A stretch of DNA of 64,000 bases. Source: Urechis unicinctus (Eukaryota; Annelida; Polychaeta; Xenopneusta; Urechidae). A model generated the notes under the pieces. That model saw only the letters and a list, made by a program, of their open reading frames with translations. It ran no database searches and was not told the origin of the DNA. The stretch lies in assembly GCA_034190875.2 (NCBI GenBank), contig CM067343.1:31552835-31616834 (forward strand), given 5' to 3'. Shown here piece by piece: positions 1 through 10,293 of the stretch. Both the position numbers and the translations under genes were made by a program. Each line of letters begins with the position of its first letter. Position 1 is the stretch's first letter.

Positions 1-913
1 GGCACTGCTTGTTGGTGCATTGACCAAATCGCTGGTAGGCCCAGCAAGTGCCTGGACGAAAGGGCTGCTGGTGTTGTCCCACACGCCCTGCACTAAAAGG
101 TTTTGAGAGGAGTGGCCTGGCTGGGGCATATTGTAATGCGAGGTGTGAAGCCTCTGTATACAGCATGAGGTCAACATGACCCCATGTTAGGCTAGTGTCA
201 AATTGCTTTGCCCACCGAAAATTATCATCATAGTGGCGCCACGCCTCTGCCCCGTAAGTTTTAGCCATTTTTTTGATTGTGGCCATATATTTCAGCAGGC
301 CCCCAGCCAGTTGAGGGTCTTGTTCACATGCAATAGATGTAAATATCTCAAATGCTTCGGCCCATTCCCCAATTGAGAGCAATTGCTTGGGTTTGTCTTT
401 ACCATCTTGGGGTTTTTTGGGGATGGGATTGACAAGCTCCTGCAGGTGAACAAAACGCCCTTCCCATATTAGTTGCTTAGTCAGCAATGGGATGTGCGCA
501 CCAAATGGAGCAGCGAGTCTAACAGGGTTTTTGATTGGGGCCTGAGGCTCAGTGTCCTGCAACTCACCTGAATCTAATATTGACGCCAATGCCTGGTTAA
601 CCACTTCTGGTTCTTGCTGATTAATTGGCGGCGTAGGATCTGGTTGTGGTTGCGAAACCACAGGCGTAGGGAATGATGGGAGAAAACCATCGCGGCGCAT
701 CCTAGTATAGATGCCATCGATGAGGGTTTCCTGGTCCAGCTGGAACTCTGCTGCAGGTGACCGAGGCATCCGGGGAAAAGCTGGGAAGGGGGCGGCTGCT
801 GCGACATCAGCTCCGGTGCCAGAAGAAGTAGATGGGCCATCAGGTTGGTCTACTGCGCTTGCAGAACGTCCCCGTCTGTTCCCCCGTGTTGGTGGCATTC
901 TGCGAACATACAT
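1..913 (-). CDS. Gag-like ORF1 of a DIRS/Ngaro-type retrotransposon, partial
   Basis: Seen: a minus-strand frame with no stop from an ATG at 913 (second in-frame ATG at 898) to the window edge, 304 codons, 3' end outside the window. An in-frame stop lies at 985-983 upstream. The first roughly 110 residues are rich in Pro, Ala, Ser and Gln. A compact core follows, with G-E-W at 182-184, an Ala/Phe-rich helix-like stretch, and W-R-H-Y-D-D at 225-230 followed by F-R. It ends in Cys290-x8-Cys299-x4-Cys304, the start of a zinc finger whose last ligand lies beyond the edge. Known: this Trp/Tyr-Asp core followed by a Cys-rich finger is usual in the first ORF of DIRS/Ngaro elements, where it acts as the nucleic-acid-binding structural protein. 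Inferred: reverse transcriptase, RNase H and tyrosine recombinase should lie to the left of position 1. The frame is intact here, unlike the upstream hydrolase. Confidence 0.75.
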   Translation of the reverse strand, partial: MYVRRMPPTRGNRRGRSASAVDQPDGPSTSSGTGADVAAAAPFPAFPRMPRSPAAEFQLDQETLIDGIYTRMRRDGFLPSFPTPVVSQPQPDPTPPINQQEPEVVNQALASILDSGELQDTEPQAPIKNPVRLAAPFGAHIPLLTKQLIWEGRFVHLQELVNPIPKKPQDGKDKPKQLLSIGEWAEAFEIFTSIACEQDPQLAGGLLKYMATIKKMAKTYGAEAWRHYDDNFRWAKQFDTSLTWGHVDLMLYTEASHLALQYAPARPLLSKPFSAGRVGQHQQPFRPGTCWAYQRFGQCTNKQC

Positions 914-960
914 GCCCAAACCAAACAAGACGAAGTTTTGAATGAAACTGAACAGTACAA

Positions 961-1509
961 AAGAATCTGAGTGTACTGTGACTCAGTATGCCACAACCCC
1001 ATAACGATAATTGACAACCAAGCTACTGACAACTTTGCCCATCTGCGCATATGCCACAAACTGATTTACATTAGTAGCAAGGCTATACAACTGAAACACA
1101 AGACCGCACTGGTCGCCTAAATGCACTGTACTGTAGACCAATAATGGTCTAAACCAAACAATACAACAACAAAGCAAGACAGTATAAATGGTGCTATGCC
1201 AGCTAAAGAAAACAGCATAAGCACACAAAAACTAGGTCAGATATTTACGAATACAATGGCAAATGCCAACCCAAACTTTGCAATCAAGCCAAAGAGGGGC
1301 TTGTAATGGCAAATGACCGAGACAAACATCATCGACCATAATAAATTTTTTAATGAGGGAAATGATCTTGCAATGTGTTATGACACAACTGCACATATTT
1401 CTCTCCGACTACCAACTGAACTGTCTGCTTAGCCCATCTGAACATGTGCCAGGAATTGCGGTGCCCAATGGCAAGGCTATCAAACTGTAACACATGACAG
1501 CACTGGCGA
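961..1509 (-). repeat. Degenerate direct repeat in the retroelement leader
   Basis: The stretch 975-1117 resembles 1372-1509, with shared words in the same order. These include a 'gcccatctg' core at 1037 and 1431, 'gcaaggctat' at 1079 and 1471, and a 'gcactgg' core near 1105 and 1499. The offset is about 390 bp. The repeat occupies most of the 700 bp between the hydrolase stop and the Gag start, which carries no convincing reading frame. It may be part of the leader's regulatory or packaging sequence, or the trace of an old internal duplication. Confidence 0.55.
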
Positions 1510-1614
1510 AAAACATTAGCAGTGCAAACAAACAAACAATTTCTTTTTTTCAAAATTATAAACAGGTGCACCATTACCATGGGGAATGAAAAGGGGGGGC
1601 ATAACTTGCAGTGA

Positions 1615-2193
1615 CTACAATTCCCTTGGTTTGATTGCACGGAGAATTGCACCTCTTATACCATTGAACAGTTTCTTGTTACCAAAGTTATTGAAGTGGA
1701 CGCCATCGCTCGAGAATTGAGACTTGTAAGGGTGGGCCAAACCTCGCAGAGAAGCAAACTGAATCGAGTTTCCTGGGTAGTCATTGATTTTGAAACGGAG
1801 GTGCTTGTTTGCTTCAAGAACTCGGTCATTAAAACCTTTGACACAGGTAATTCTATAGTGGACCAGGCCAATAACAACTGTTGAGACATGATAGCAATTG
1901 ATGATGAACTTGGCAATGGCCAACAATTCTCCCGCAACATCCTCGGGTGGATATGACTGATTGCACAGGTCATTACTTCATAACTGAAGGAACACAACCT
2001 TCCAAACCCGGGACCCTAACCAGCCATGTAAATGGGCTATTATTGATTTTGGGCCACGAAGTTTAGCACCTCCAAACCCATGAAACAAAACTTCTTCGTC
2101 ATTGAAACGAAGATTGTGCGTTTGCACTCCATTGTTCGCCACATAATCACTCAAACGGCGAACGTACGAATGGCCGATGATGGCAACAGCCAT
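1615..2193 (-). pseudogene. SGNH (GDSL-like) hydrolase of the retroelement, one nonsense codon
   Basis: Seen: one frame of 193 codons from ATG 2193 to TAG 1617-1615, interrupted only by TGA at codon 72 (1980-1978). Block I is G-H-S-Y at residues 7-10, with the catalytic Ser9. A Gly-rich turn lies near residues 37-42. Block III reads L-Q-L, stop, S-N-D, so the stop sits where the family has the Gly of the G-x-N-D motif. Block V is D-G-V-H at 163-166, giving the catalytic Asp and His. Known: SGNH hydrolases are small esterases, and such a domain accompanies some Ngaro-like and CR1-like retroelements; its role there is not established. Inferred: the break is recent, since everything either side stays in frame with the motifs intact. 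The protein would be just this domain, with no signal peptide or membrane segment. The alternative is a recoded TGA, for which I see no signal. Confidence 0.75.
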
Positions 2194-2562
2194 GATAACT
2201 AGTAAACAGACTATTTCGCAGCCAAATAAGTAATGTTTATATTACCTTGATAAGTGCTGTTCGTAACTGGATGAAGTGGCCAAGAAGCAGAAATGAGTCG
2301 GTGATGAGCGAAGAAAAATCAGGTGGAAACAACAATGAAAACTTTGAGAACTGTTATGAGAACTTTTGCTGTTAAGTTTTCCAATGGCGATGCGCGAAGA
2401 GAACAGGCCGCGTGCCTGGTGCAACGCCTGTGATTGGATGGTCGCTAACGCCCCTAGCGGGAGTGAAGCGACTTACCAACTTGGCGCGCGAGATATGGAA
2501 AACCGCTAAGAACAACCACGATAAGGCGCAAGCCTTCACATAAAATACATTATGACATGCCA
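2194..2562. other. Retroelement/array junction, no gene
   Basis: This stretch covers the sequence upstream of the hydrolase start plus a GC-richer patch at about 2395-2500. The patch differs in composition from the array and has no counterpart in front of block A of copy IV (53000-53310). It probably contains the retroelement 5' end. Short frames here look like chance. Confidence 0.4.
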
Positions 2563-4165
2563 TAATTAATCAATATATAATAAAGGAAATCGCCGCTAGT
2601 CCACCTTATTGCGATTCGTTGACCACGAAAGTCATATTTAAGCCAAGACTTGTGAGTACTAAAGCAAGCCAATCCTGCAATAAAGAGTCAGTGACTATGA
2701 AACACAATTACATTTTTCCTGCTTATGTTCTCAATTCTTTTAGCCAACTGTGCCGCGGGTTGATGGTGTACTTAAAAAGAATAACTACTCAAAAAATGAT
2801 TGACGAAAACATTATATCTGGATTACTGTACCACCGTCTCTTACAGCGTGTGACAGTTAGCTATTATATTTAGTCTCACGACCCGTAAACACCACATGCT
2901 GATTTTCCAACCTACACAATGAAGATTATGGATGAGTTATGTTTACTCATTTCACAACTATTCCATAAGAAATACTGCCATTCCTGAGCGCACGTGCCAT
3001 TAAACGCAACAATATACCGAATGCTATGCAGTATATCGCATTCATCATCCGTGTACACAATCCAACCCCACCTAATGCGTAAGTGCCAGTGTTTCCAACA
3101 GTTGAAATTTATTCAACATGTACTCTTGATCTGGGTGCCTGAGTATTTGCAATACAGATAAATTACGGGTTGGTTAAAGTCATATCCGTAATCAATATCA
3201 GATATCAAAAAATGTTGGTTGATGAAAAACTTTACAATTATCTTTCTTAAGATCATGACAGGCTTGGGTAAAAAAACATGAATAATTCGTGATCGTTCTT
3301 TAGAATGTCCGAAGGCAATTGTGTAATGGATTGGGTAATATTCACTCCAATATCTGAGGGTTGCAAGACATATCAAGTTCATAAGCGCTATATGGAATGA
3401 CGAGAATCAAAATTAAGTTATTATTCAATATGGCCATCTGCTGTGAATATACAACCTATTTGCAGCTCTGTATAGACAAAGTTGCAATTTTACAAGATAA
3501 TCGCGCTACAATGATACCAAAGGCTCAGCACAAATTGTAAGATTGCAGCTTTCTCGGAGTTAACCCCACGCAGCAGCATTGGATGGCTCTTTTCACGCCT
3601 GAATTTTGGCTATGTTGGTTTTGTAAGGTTCACAAATTATATCGTCTTAACGGGGATCAATTGTGTAATATATAATTACATTGATTAGTATGTAAAAGCA
3701 AACTTAGTTTTTAATATGGGGTTTGGCTCTCCGTTGCTTCTGTTTGTCATCATTTGTCAGAAACAGAAGTAATTGTTGCTCGGCAATAAATACAATTAAA
3801 CTTACAGAAACGGCAGTAATTCTAGCTTGGCAATATATACACTAAATTTAGCATATTGCCCACAAATTGAATTCTTCTCTCTTGGATATCTGAGGTTAAT
3901 GGCTGGTTTGATGTAGCAGCACATCGGTAGCTTTCCTTGGCTGCCTATACACTGGAACCTTATTAACCGTACAATACTGTACTGAATACAAATCATTGAA
4001 ATGATTGGATGTGATGGGTATCAATCATGTTCAATTCATGCAAGTTTTTGGAGCTCTGGCTTTCCGATACTAGTGGTAAACGCCTACTTCAAGTTGATTA
4101 ATGGATTAATTTTTCTGACTTTACTGACCCATACAGATGTGTTTTCGCATACTAGAGTATGATTA
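2563..4165 (+). repeat. Block A, copy I
   Basis: Collinear with 53311-54865. Good landmarks are 2610-2640 with 53345-53375, 2886-2950 with 53644-53708, 3112-3210 with 53855-53955, and 3541-3580 with 54298-54337. Short frames on both strands are not preserved between the two copies. No gene seen. Confidence 0.85.
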
Positions 4166-5098
4166 ATTACCATCGTGAATTGTTCTATGGCCGTTTAAGG
4201 GACTTGCTGCAATGATCCATAACTACTTTTATCGGTAGTTTTTGACCCTGGTTTAAAGGTTATTTAACAATTGACCTTAAACTGCTCATGAATCCGGTAT
4301 ATTGTGCCTTGACAGACCGATCAATGACGAATGTAAGGTGCAAAAAAGCCTGCATAATATTTCAACAGAGAACGGGATTATAATACCTCACCAGCGCCAT
4401 AGAGATGCACATTAAACTACGATTTAAATTCAAAACGACTTCAACCTAAAGGCAGCCAAGTACTTCTAGAATCAGTATCAGTCACCAACATGTTACAAGC
4501 GCTATTGCTTCTTCGAGTCATGTGATAATGTTTGAGAGATTGCTACACTTTCCGAACTGCATAATTGCGTAGCGCTGGTCACATTGCATCCTGACAGCCG
4601 TCCGTATATATTCGATATTATGTATTAGGTTCCATAAGACAATTTTGTTTGCAGTAACCTATGTTGTGATAAATTAACATAAGTTAAGCATATGTAGCAA
4701 ATAGTTAACTAGCACAGTTAACAAAGGCTTTATCATATATCATTTGTTTGTTTTCGAGCTTATCGGTTGCTATCCAAGTTTGCCATGATATTTTAGGGTC
4801 AATGCTTGGTATTTGCCTACTTATTAATAGACAGAACATTAATGTCGCAGCTACTCCCATCAATTGTTTTGTCTGAGTCACTTATGCACCAGGAGACCAA
4901 ATGTTGTTACTATCTTCGATAACACATGATATTATGTGAATTGGGACTGCCTGGGAGGCATGTGATATTAAGACGCTTTTAAATCACATACAGATAAGCC
5001 ACCAGAAAACGCCATGAAAATGTAGTCCACAACCATGACTAGCATGTATTCAACCCATTTGTAAAATGCAACACGACGCTATTGATGCACAAGGTCTT

Positions 5099-5100
<2 letters not shown>
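4166..5100 (+). other. Segment present only in copy I between block A and the CAT tract
   Basis: In copy IV the sequence passes directly from the equivalent of 4165 into a CAT microsatellite (54866). About 0.9 kb is therefore extra here or lost there. No reading frame or RNA gene recognised. Confidence 0.7.

Positions 5101-5178
<78 letters not shown>
5101..5178 (+). repeat. (CAT)26 microsatellite
   Basis: Seen as 26 uninterrupted CAT units, followed by an imperfect CAT/CGT tail to about 5270. It produces poly-Asp, poly-Met and poly-Ile frames that are artefacts. The paralogous tract in copy IV is longer and more heterogeneous. Confidence 0.98.
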
Positions 5179-6094
5179 ATATATCGTCAGAACCCTCACC
5201 ATCAGCATCATTAATATGATTATTATCATCATTATCATCATTGTCGTCGTCGTCGGCGTCGTCGTCGTCAACTGCATCAATTCCCCTCATGACATGTTGA
5301 TTACGTTTCAATAGTTTAACGATCATTGACATATCTAGATAATTGACAATGCTCGGCTCAGTACGTTACAACCTTGCTTTGGATGTATTTGCGCACGTCG
5401 ACGTTTGTGTTTTCAAGTCCTGAAGGTAACCACTGTCAAAGTGTGATGTATAATTCAGCCTATAAATTTGTTGACATATGATTATGTTTGGATAGGTTTC
5501 AAACAGAGACTGGCGCTCTGCATATATAACGTATGGAAGGCAGTCATTATTGGACCATAATTTGGTACAATTCATCAATCCGACTTTAAGGTCGAGATGT
5601 TGAGAGCTTATGAATGTAAAATATACCGAATGATTTTTTTTATATACATATATCAAATATATGTACTGCTTAATGTGCAATGGCAAACCTGCATTCGCGA
5701 AGGTTCTTATTGCCTTAATGTGGTTCATCCGTCTATATATAAGTCCCTCTTCATACGTTGGTCTAGAAATGCAGTGTAACCAACTAGCTTGTTTAACATT
5801 GTACGTATGAGCAATTACCAATCCTACAGAATACACATATTTCCGCTACGTATGTCATTTGTTAAGGAGCGTATAAACAATGTATTAAAGTGTTAAGCTT
5901 TGCAGAAGCATATATAATATAATTCGCACCTCAAATCAATGATGTGCTGATCATGCATTTCATTTTCTCATTGCTAAAATGTGTAAATCTTAAATGTCGG
6001 TTTTAACGGCGACTGATGAGTATTAGTGTATGCATAAGCCCACAAAGTGTGATTACTTTTAACACTCTCCATCGTTTAATACAAAATGTATTAG
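5179..6094 (+). repeat. Block B, copy I
   Basis: Matches 55165-55950, and its right part (5735-6090) also matches copy III 39330-39690. A 156-codon minus-strand frame (5836-5366) lies here. Only about 28 residues of it, encoded by about 5640-5725, recur in copy IV (about 55510-55590), and the rest is frame-broken there, so I do not call a gene. That short stretch is unusually similar between copies, with about five differences in 85 bp. Confidence 0.8.
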
Positions 6095-7290
6095 CCAAAA
6101 TCAAGCTGATTTGAGTGCTTTCTATGAACCACACAAGTTTTGAACCAATAATAAACGTAGGTCGCGTGTTGTGCATGTTATGCAATTACAACTTTTTACG
6201 ATACGCCTCGTTTAAATTGCTTACAGATAACGCAAACCAGAACCAGGTTTAAATCATGTGGATATGCTGTAACAATGGCACAATAATAGCTGTAAAGGCG
6301 ATTAACTGACGTAACATAGCTGCATCGGCTTGTTTTCTGAGTGGGCAGCATGTTGTGGAATTACACTTGATGCGTTTTAACACGGTCGACTACTGGCGGC
6401 TTAATGTGTTATTGGTGCTCATATTCATTATAGCACGATTTGCGTCAATGATCATAATTGAAAGCAGTACAAACTTGACTGAAGGCAAGTTGTAATACGC
6501 ATCGCCATTTCTTTTATTCAATTATAGGTGAAACATTGAGGTTGTGACCACTGGTATTTGCTGATGCTGTCAATTCAAACCAATGACAACCTTCCAGTAA
6601 ATATTGTATAGATCATTTCATAAAAAAAAAATATTTGCGCTATACTTTTTTATGATGACAAATCATCACAATTCCCTTTCTTCGCCACCACACGTTGAAT
6701 ACTGTGCTATTAAAACCGCCAGACTAACATATTGGAACATATATAAGAACATTGATATTACTTTGCCTTCCCAAAAATGACACAGAATATAAGAATGAGA
6801 ATGCCAAAAGCTGCGTAACACGTCGGAAATAGGTCAACTGTGGGACAGTTGTATAGCATTATAAATGCGTCAGCCCCTAAACATTTCACAATCTAGCTCT
6901 ACTCTATCGTTGCTCGTGCATCATAACGCTATGGTTATACACGACAATTTGTTTTAGGTCGCATTTCGTATGTTATCTACTTTTGTTCAGCTATATTCTC
7001 TACCCTGGCTAGCTAATTTCTGCTTCTGGTTACATAATGTTTTGCTTGCTTATCGACCCCCTGTAATCAAGATAAAGTTTTTTAACTCCCCGCAGTCTTC
7101 GATACATAATGGGCAAGGTAAAAAAAAAATCCCCAGGGGGAGTCTGAAAGTAGCTGCACAGAGAACTGATGCACTGGAGAGTTGGAGGGAGGGGGACGGT
7201 TGGATGTGGTGGTGATCTCAACATTGAAAACACGCAGCACCTAAGATGCTCAATCTGGAATGAGATATATATTTAGCAGCATACCGTGTT
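6095..7290 (+). repeat. Block P, copy I
   Basis: Matches copy II 28701-30005. Clear runs are 6090-6310 with 28710-28930, 6655-6770 with 29290-29405, and 7055-7170 with 29740-29870. Copies III and IV carry an unrelated segment (block Q) at this site between B and C. A plus-strand frame at 6970-7215 is partly shared with copy II but has drifted heavily. No gene called. Confidence 0.8.
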
Positions 7291-8080
7291 AGTAATCGTT
7301 GCAAAAGGGGGAAGTGCGGTGTATATCGTGACTGGCGCTGCATACACATGTAAGTTAACTACGTATGTAATGAGTATCGCTATATATCATCCGCAACATC
7401 GTCCGATATTGGTGTAATGTAACGACTCGAATTTTCCCAGCCAATTATGTTGATTGGAGTTTGGTAATATACAGCTGGGCTGTCTGCACGCAGCGGACTG
7501 TGATCATATATCAAGCAAAACCACTCTCATTTGCCATGCATGTATTGTGCTTAGGTTTCGAAAGGCTGGTGCACTAAGGCACGTTAATGATCCGCGATGG
7601 TTAATTAGTAATGTATATGGAGAACTGCAAGCTCTCTATAACGTCTTTATGTTATTATAGTTGTACATATTCTCTCAAGCACCGTCATGTTCCTTATGTA
7701 TTGTCAGTTCAGCACGTTGAGCAACTCACTGCAGAGGAGAAAATATATTTGTTTTGGCTTTTACAACAAACCAACGGAATAGCTCTCGGATTTCAGAAGC
7801 ATACATAATCAAATTGACAGTCAATTGTATAATTTTTTTATCCACAGTTCAAAATTATTCTTGCTCCAGCAGTATAAAAAAACATTTCTTGGTGCATTTA
7901 CTGTTATGAGACATCTTCAGCTGATCTTTATAATGAATAATCTAAAGACGCGTAATAGCCACACCCGCATCATCTACAGCGGTATGTAAACTACGACAAT
8001 GATTAACACTCAGTATGTAATATACTAGCACGCCACAAGGAGGCTGATTACATGAACTCTTCAGACCAAATATCGTTGTA
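7291..8080 (+). repeat. Block C, copy I
   Basis: Matches 30006-30780, 40991-41590 and 57146-57900. It is shorter than in copies II and III, which continue for several hundred more bases before block D. Diagnostic changes around 7480-7520 group it with copy IV. No gene seen. Confidence 0.8.
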
Positions 8081-10293
8081 GAAATTTATCACTGCCTTTT
8101 TTAAGAACTAAATGCAGTGGAGAATCTTTCGAATTAGCATCCAGAATGTCACTGAAAATAGAAATTTCACATTTGCATCAAGTATTTGTGTTCTGCATGA
8201 CTATGCTCAATGTACAATCGTATGGCAGAGTTCGTTATGTCTTCTCATTACTTCATATTTGCAGGTACAACATTATCACTTACAGTTCAATGGATTGTGT
8301 CGAAAATGTTAGGCTTTCATAATTGAATGATTGCATGGTCGCGGATATCTCTGAATCAGCGTTCATCATAAAACTCAAACTGCTGGCACAGTTTCAAATT
8401 CGGATACTGAATATGATATTGGGAGGTTTTATTGGTGCTCGGTTCATCTTTACACGATTTAGAAATGAAAGCCATATCGCATATTGTTTGCCTATGTTTG
8501 TTATGAAGCAACTATTAAGTACCTGAACCAGATATGTTTCAGAAAATTAATAAAGACGTCAAAACTAGTACAATTGAAGATTTGATAGCACCACTCGTTG
8601 AAAGGTTACTTTTTAAATGCACTAACGATATTGTGAGAATCAATTCGTCAGTGCGGAAAACGAAATGATGCAAAGGGTTGAAATTGTAAGAAGACAACTG
8701 GCGTAGAGTGAGTCAAAAATCGTCTTCAAAACTCGTGATCCAGAATATTATAAATGAAAATGTCCAAAGTGACATGTCTCTCATTTCCAAAGCTATCTAC
8801 AACGAGAAGAAGATAATTTCTAATCCATGTATAGTTGTGGTGCGACAATTGAGGAACATAAGCAAAGAAGATAGATGTCAAAACCCAACGTTATTCACGT
8901 TGCCAGTTTAAGATTGAAAACGAAAAGACTAATAGAGTTAGATCATGCAATTGATCAAACGTGTCATAAAGAACGAAAATAAATTAAGTGCCATCCCATT
9001 TTATTTTTTGGTTGACACTTTTTGGATATCGCCGATCGTATACTAACGGGGACTCATCGAATCCCATATTGTACATAAAATATCTTTCAAACTAGCATAT
9101 GTATATAGTTATGTGGTACATTGTTGCATTACTTTCATCAGGGTTACATTTATTATAAGCCCACCCGGGCCAATAGGGTCTTTTGCCTCATTTCCCATTG
9201 GATCTGTCAATAAATCAAATTAATTGCGCTCTACCAATAATGTATACTGTTCAAGGATGCGGTGAGATTGCAGCTGTCATTATTAACTTCAACATGTCAT
9301 TGTAGTGGTAGATTCATGTGATTATCCCATAAAGACGGTAAAATACATGATCCCATTATGAGGGAGTCCGGGTTGAAGGGTTACAATTGTCCCAGGCAAC
9401 GTTTCGTGAACTCCAGTATATTATGGCCATACATTCCTAATATGTTTGTAGATTATCTCAGCGTCAGATTTTAGGGACATCTTTCATTGACATTCCCCTG
9501 AAATGAAGATCTTTGATACGGATTTTGTCTGCAAAATGACTCACTTAATTTTGGCATACAAAATAAGTATCTTAGCAAACCAAATTAATGAACTTTGCAT
9601 TTAGTGATGAATTTGTTTCGGAGATTTGATAAATTTCTCATTGTAATACTATGAGAAATCACTGAAAATATGCGGCGACCATATTTAGTTTACGATTACA
9701 TATAATTGGTGACTAGAGAGGCGTACCTTATCCAATAGTTGCATACAATGATTGATGGTCCATATAAAACATTTCTTCATACAAACTGCTTTCATTGTAA
9801 TGAAAGTGTAGAAGCCCCGACCCCACCTCCCCGCCCGTGGTATCAGTTATTCCGCCGTAGGCGTAAGATTGATGAGGTATAATATGGGTGGATTAGAGTG
9901 CCAGTGATGCATCCAAATAAAAACACGCTCGGGGTTCACACCCGAATTGTCAATTTCATAGAAGGCACAATAGATACAATCAATGGCATCGGTTACTTAA
10001 CTTCAGTGATGCCAGAATCGGTATTAAGGTCACTTATTTCGAACGCTGAAGTTGTTCATATAAGAACCTCCTACATATCATGAGGACGCACTCCAGAACA
10101 TGATGCTTCTGTGAGACTTGAAGCTTAAGTAAGATTATTCGAGGCCCCAATCCCTTCCGGTGGTCATCCAAACTGGGCCAAATATTCATATTCTGTGTGT
10201 GCAAAATAGCGGTGCCTGATGCTTTTTAGGATCGGAGGGGCCAGAGTTATCCTAATCTCTATCGATTGTGGTGGTACTACGTTGTCAGAGGTA
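8081..10293 (+). repeat. Block D, copy I, first unit of a recent 2.2-kb tandem duplication
   Basis: This 2213-bp unit is repeated immediately at 10294-12512. The trinucleotide gta sits at all three edges (8078-8080, 10291-10293, 12510-12512), the mark of a junction with 3-bp microhomology. More distant paralogues are 31960-34035, 42081-43305 (internally deleted) and 58061-58350 (truncated). Several 60-67-codon frames recur only because the duplication is new. They are not maintained in copies II-IV. Confidence 0.97.

Larger units (their letters stand above)
1..2562 (-). mobile_element. 5' part of a tyrosine-recombinase (DIRS/Ngaro-like) retrotransposon
   Basis: Gag-like frame, leader and SGNH hydrolase lie in the same orientation in 2.2 kb of DNA that is visibly less AT-rich than the array beside it. 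Homology to the array starts at about 2563 (matching 53312 onward), so the element's 5' boundary should lie between 2193 and 2562. I could not identify its terminal repeat or an insertion target. The assignment rests on the Gag core plus hydrolase; the diagnostic recombinase is outside the window. A CR1-like or other SGNH-bearing element is less likely because of the zinc-finger Gag. Confidence 0.6.

Noticed and set aside
3585-3599. Resemblance to a histone 3' stem-loop
   Set aside because: The stem does not pair, the paralogue at about 54341 has changed, and no histone frame is nearby.
5366-5836. 156-codon minus frame in block B, one of the longest non-microsatellite frames
   Set aside because: Broken in copy IV apart from about 28 residues. 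No recognisable domain.
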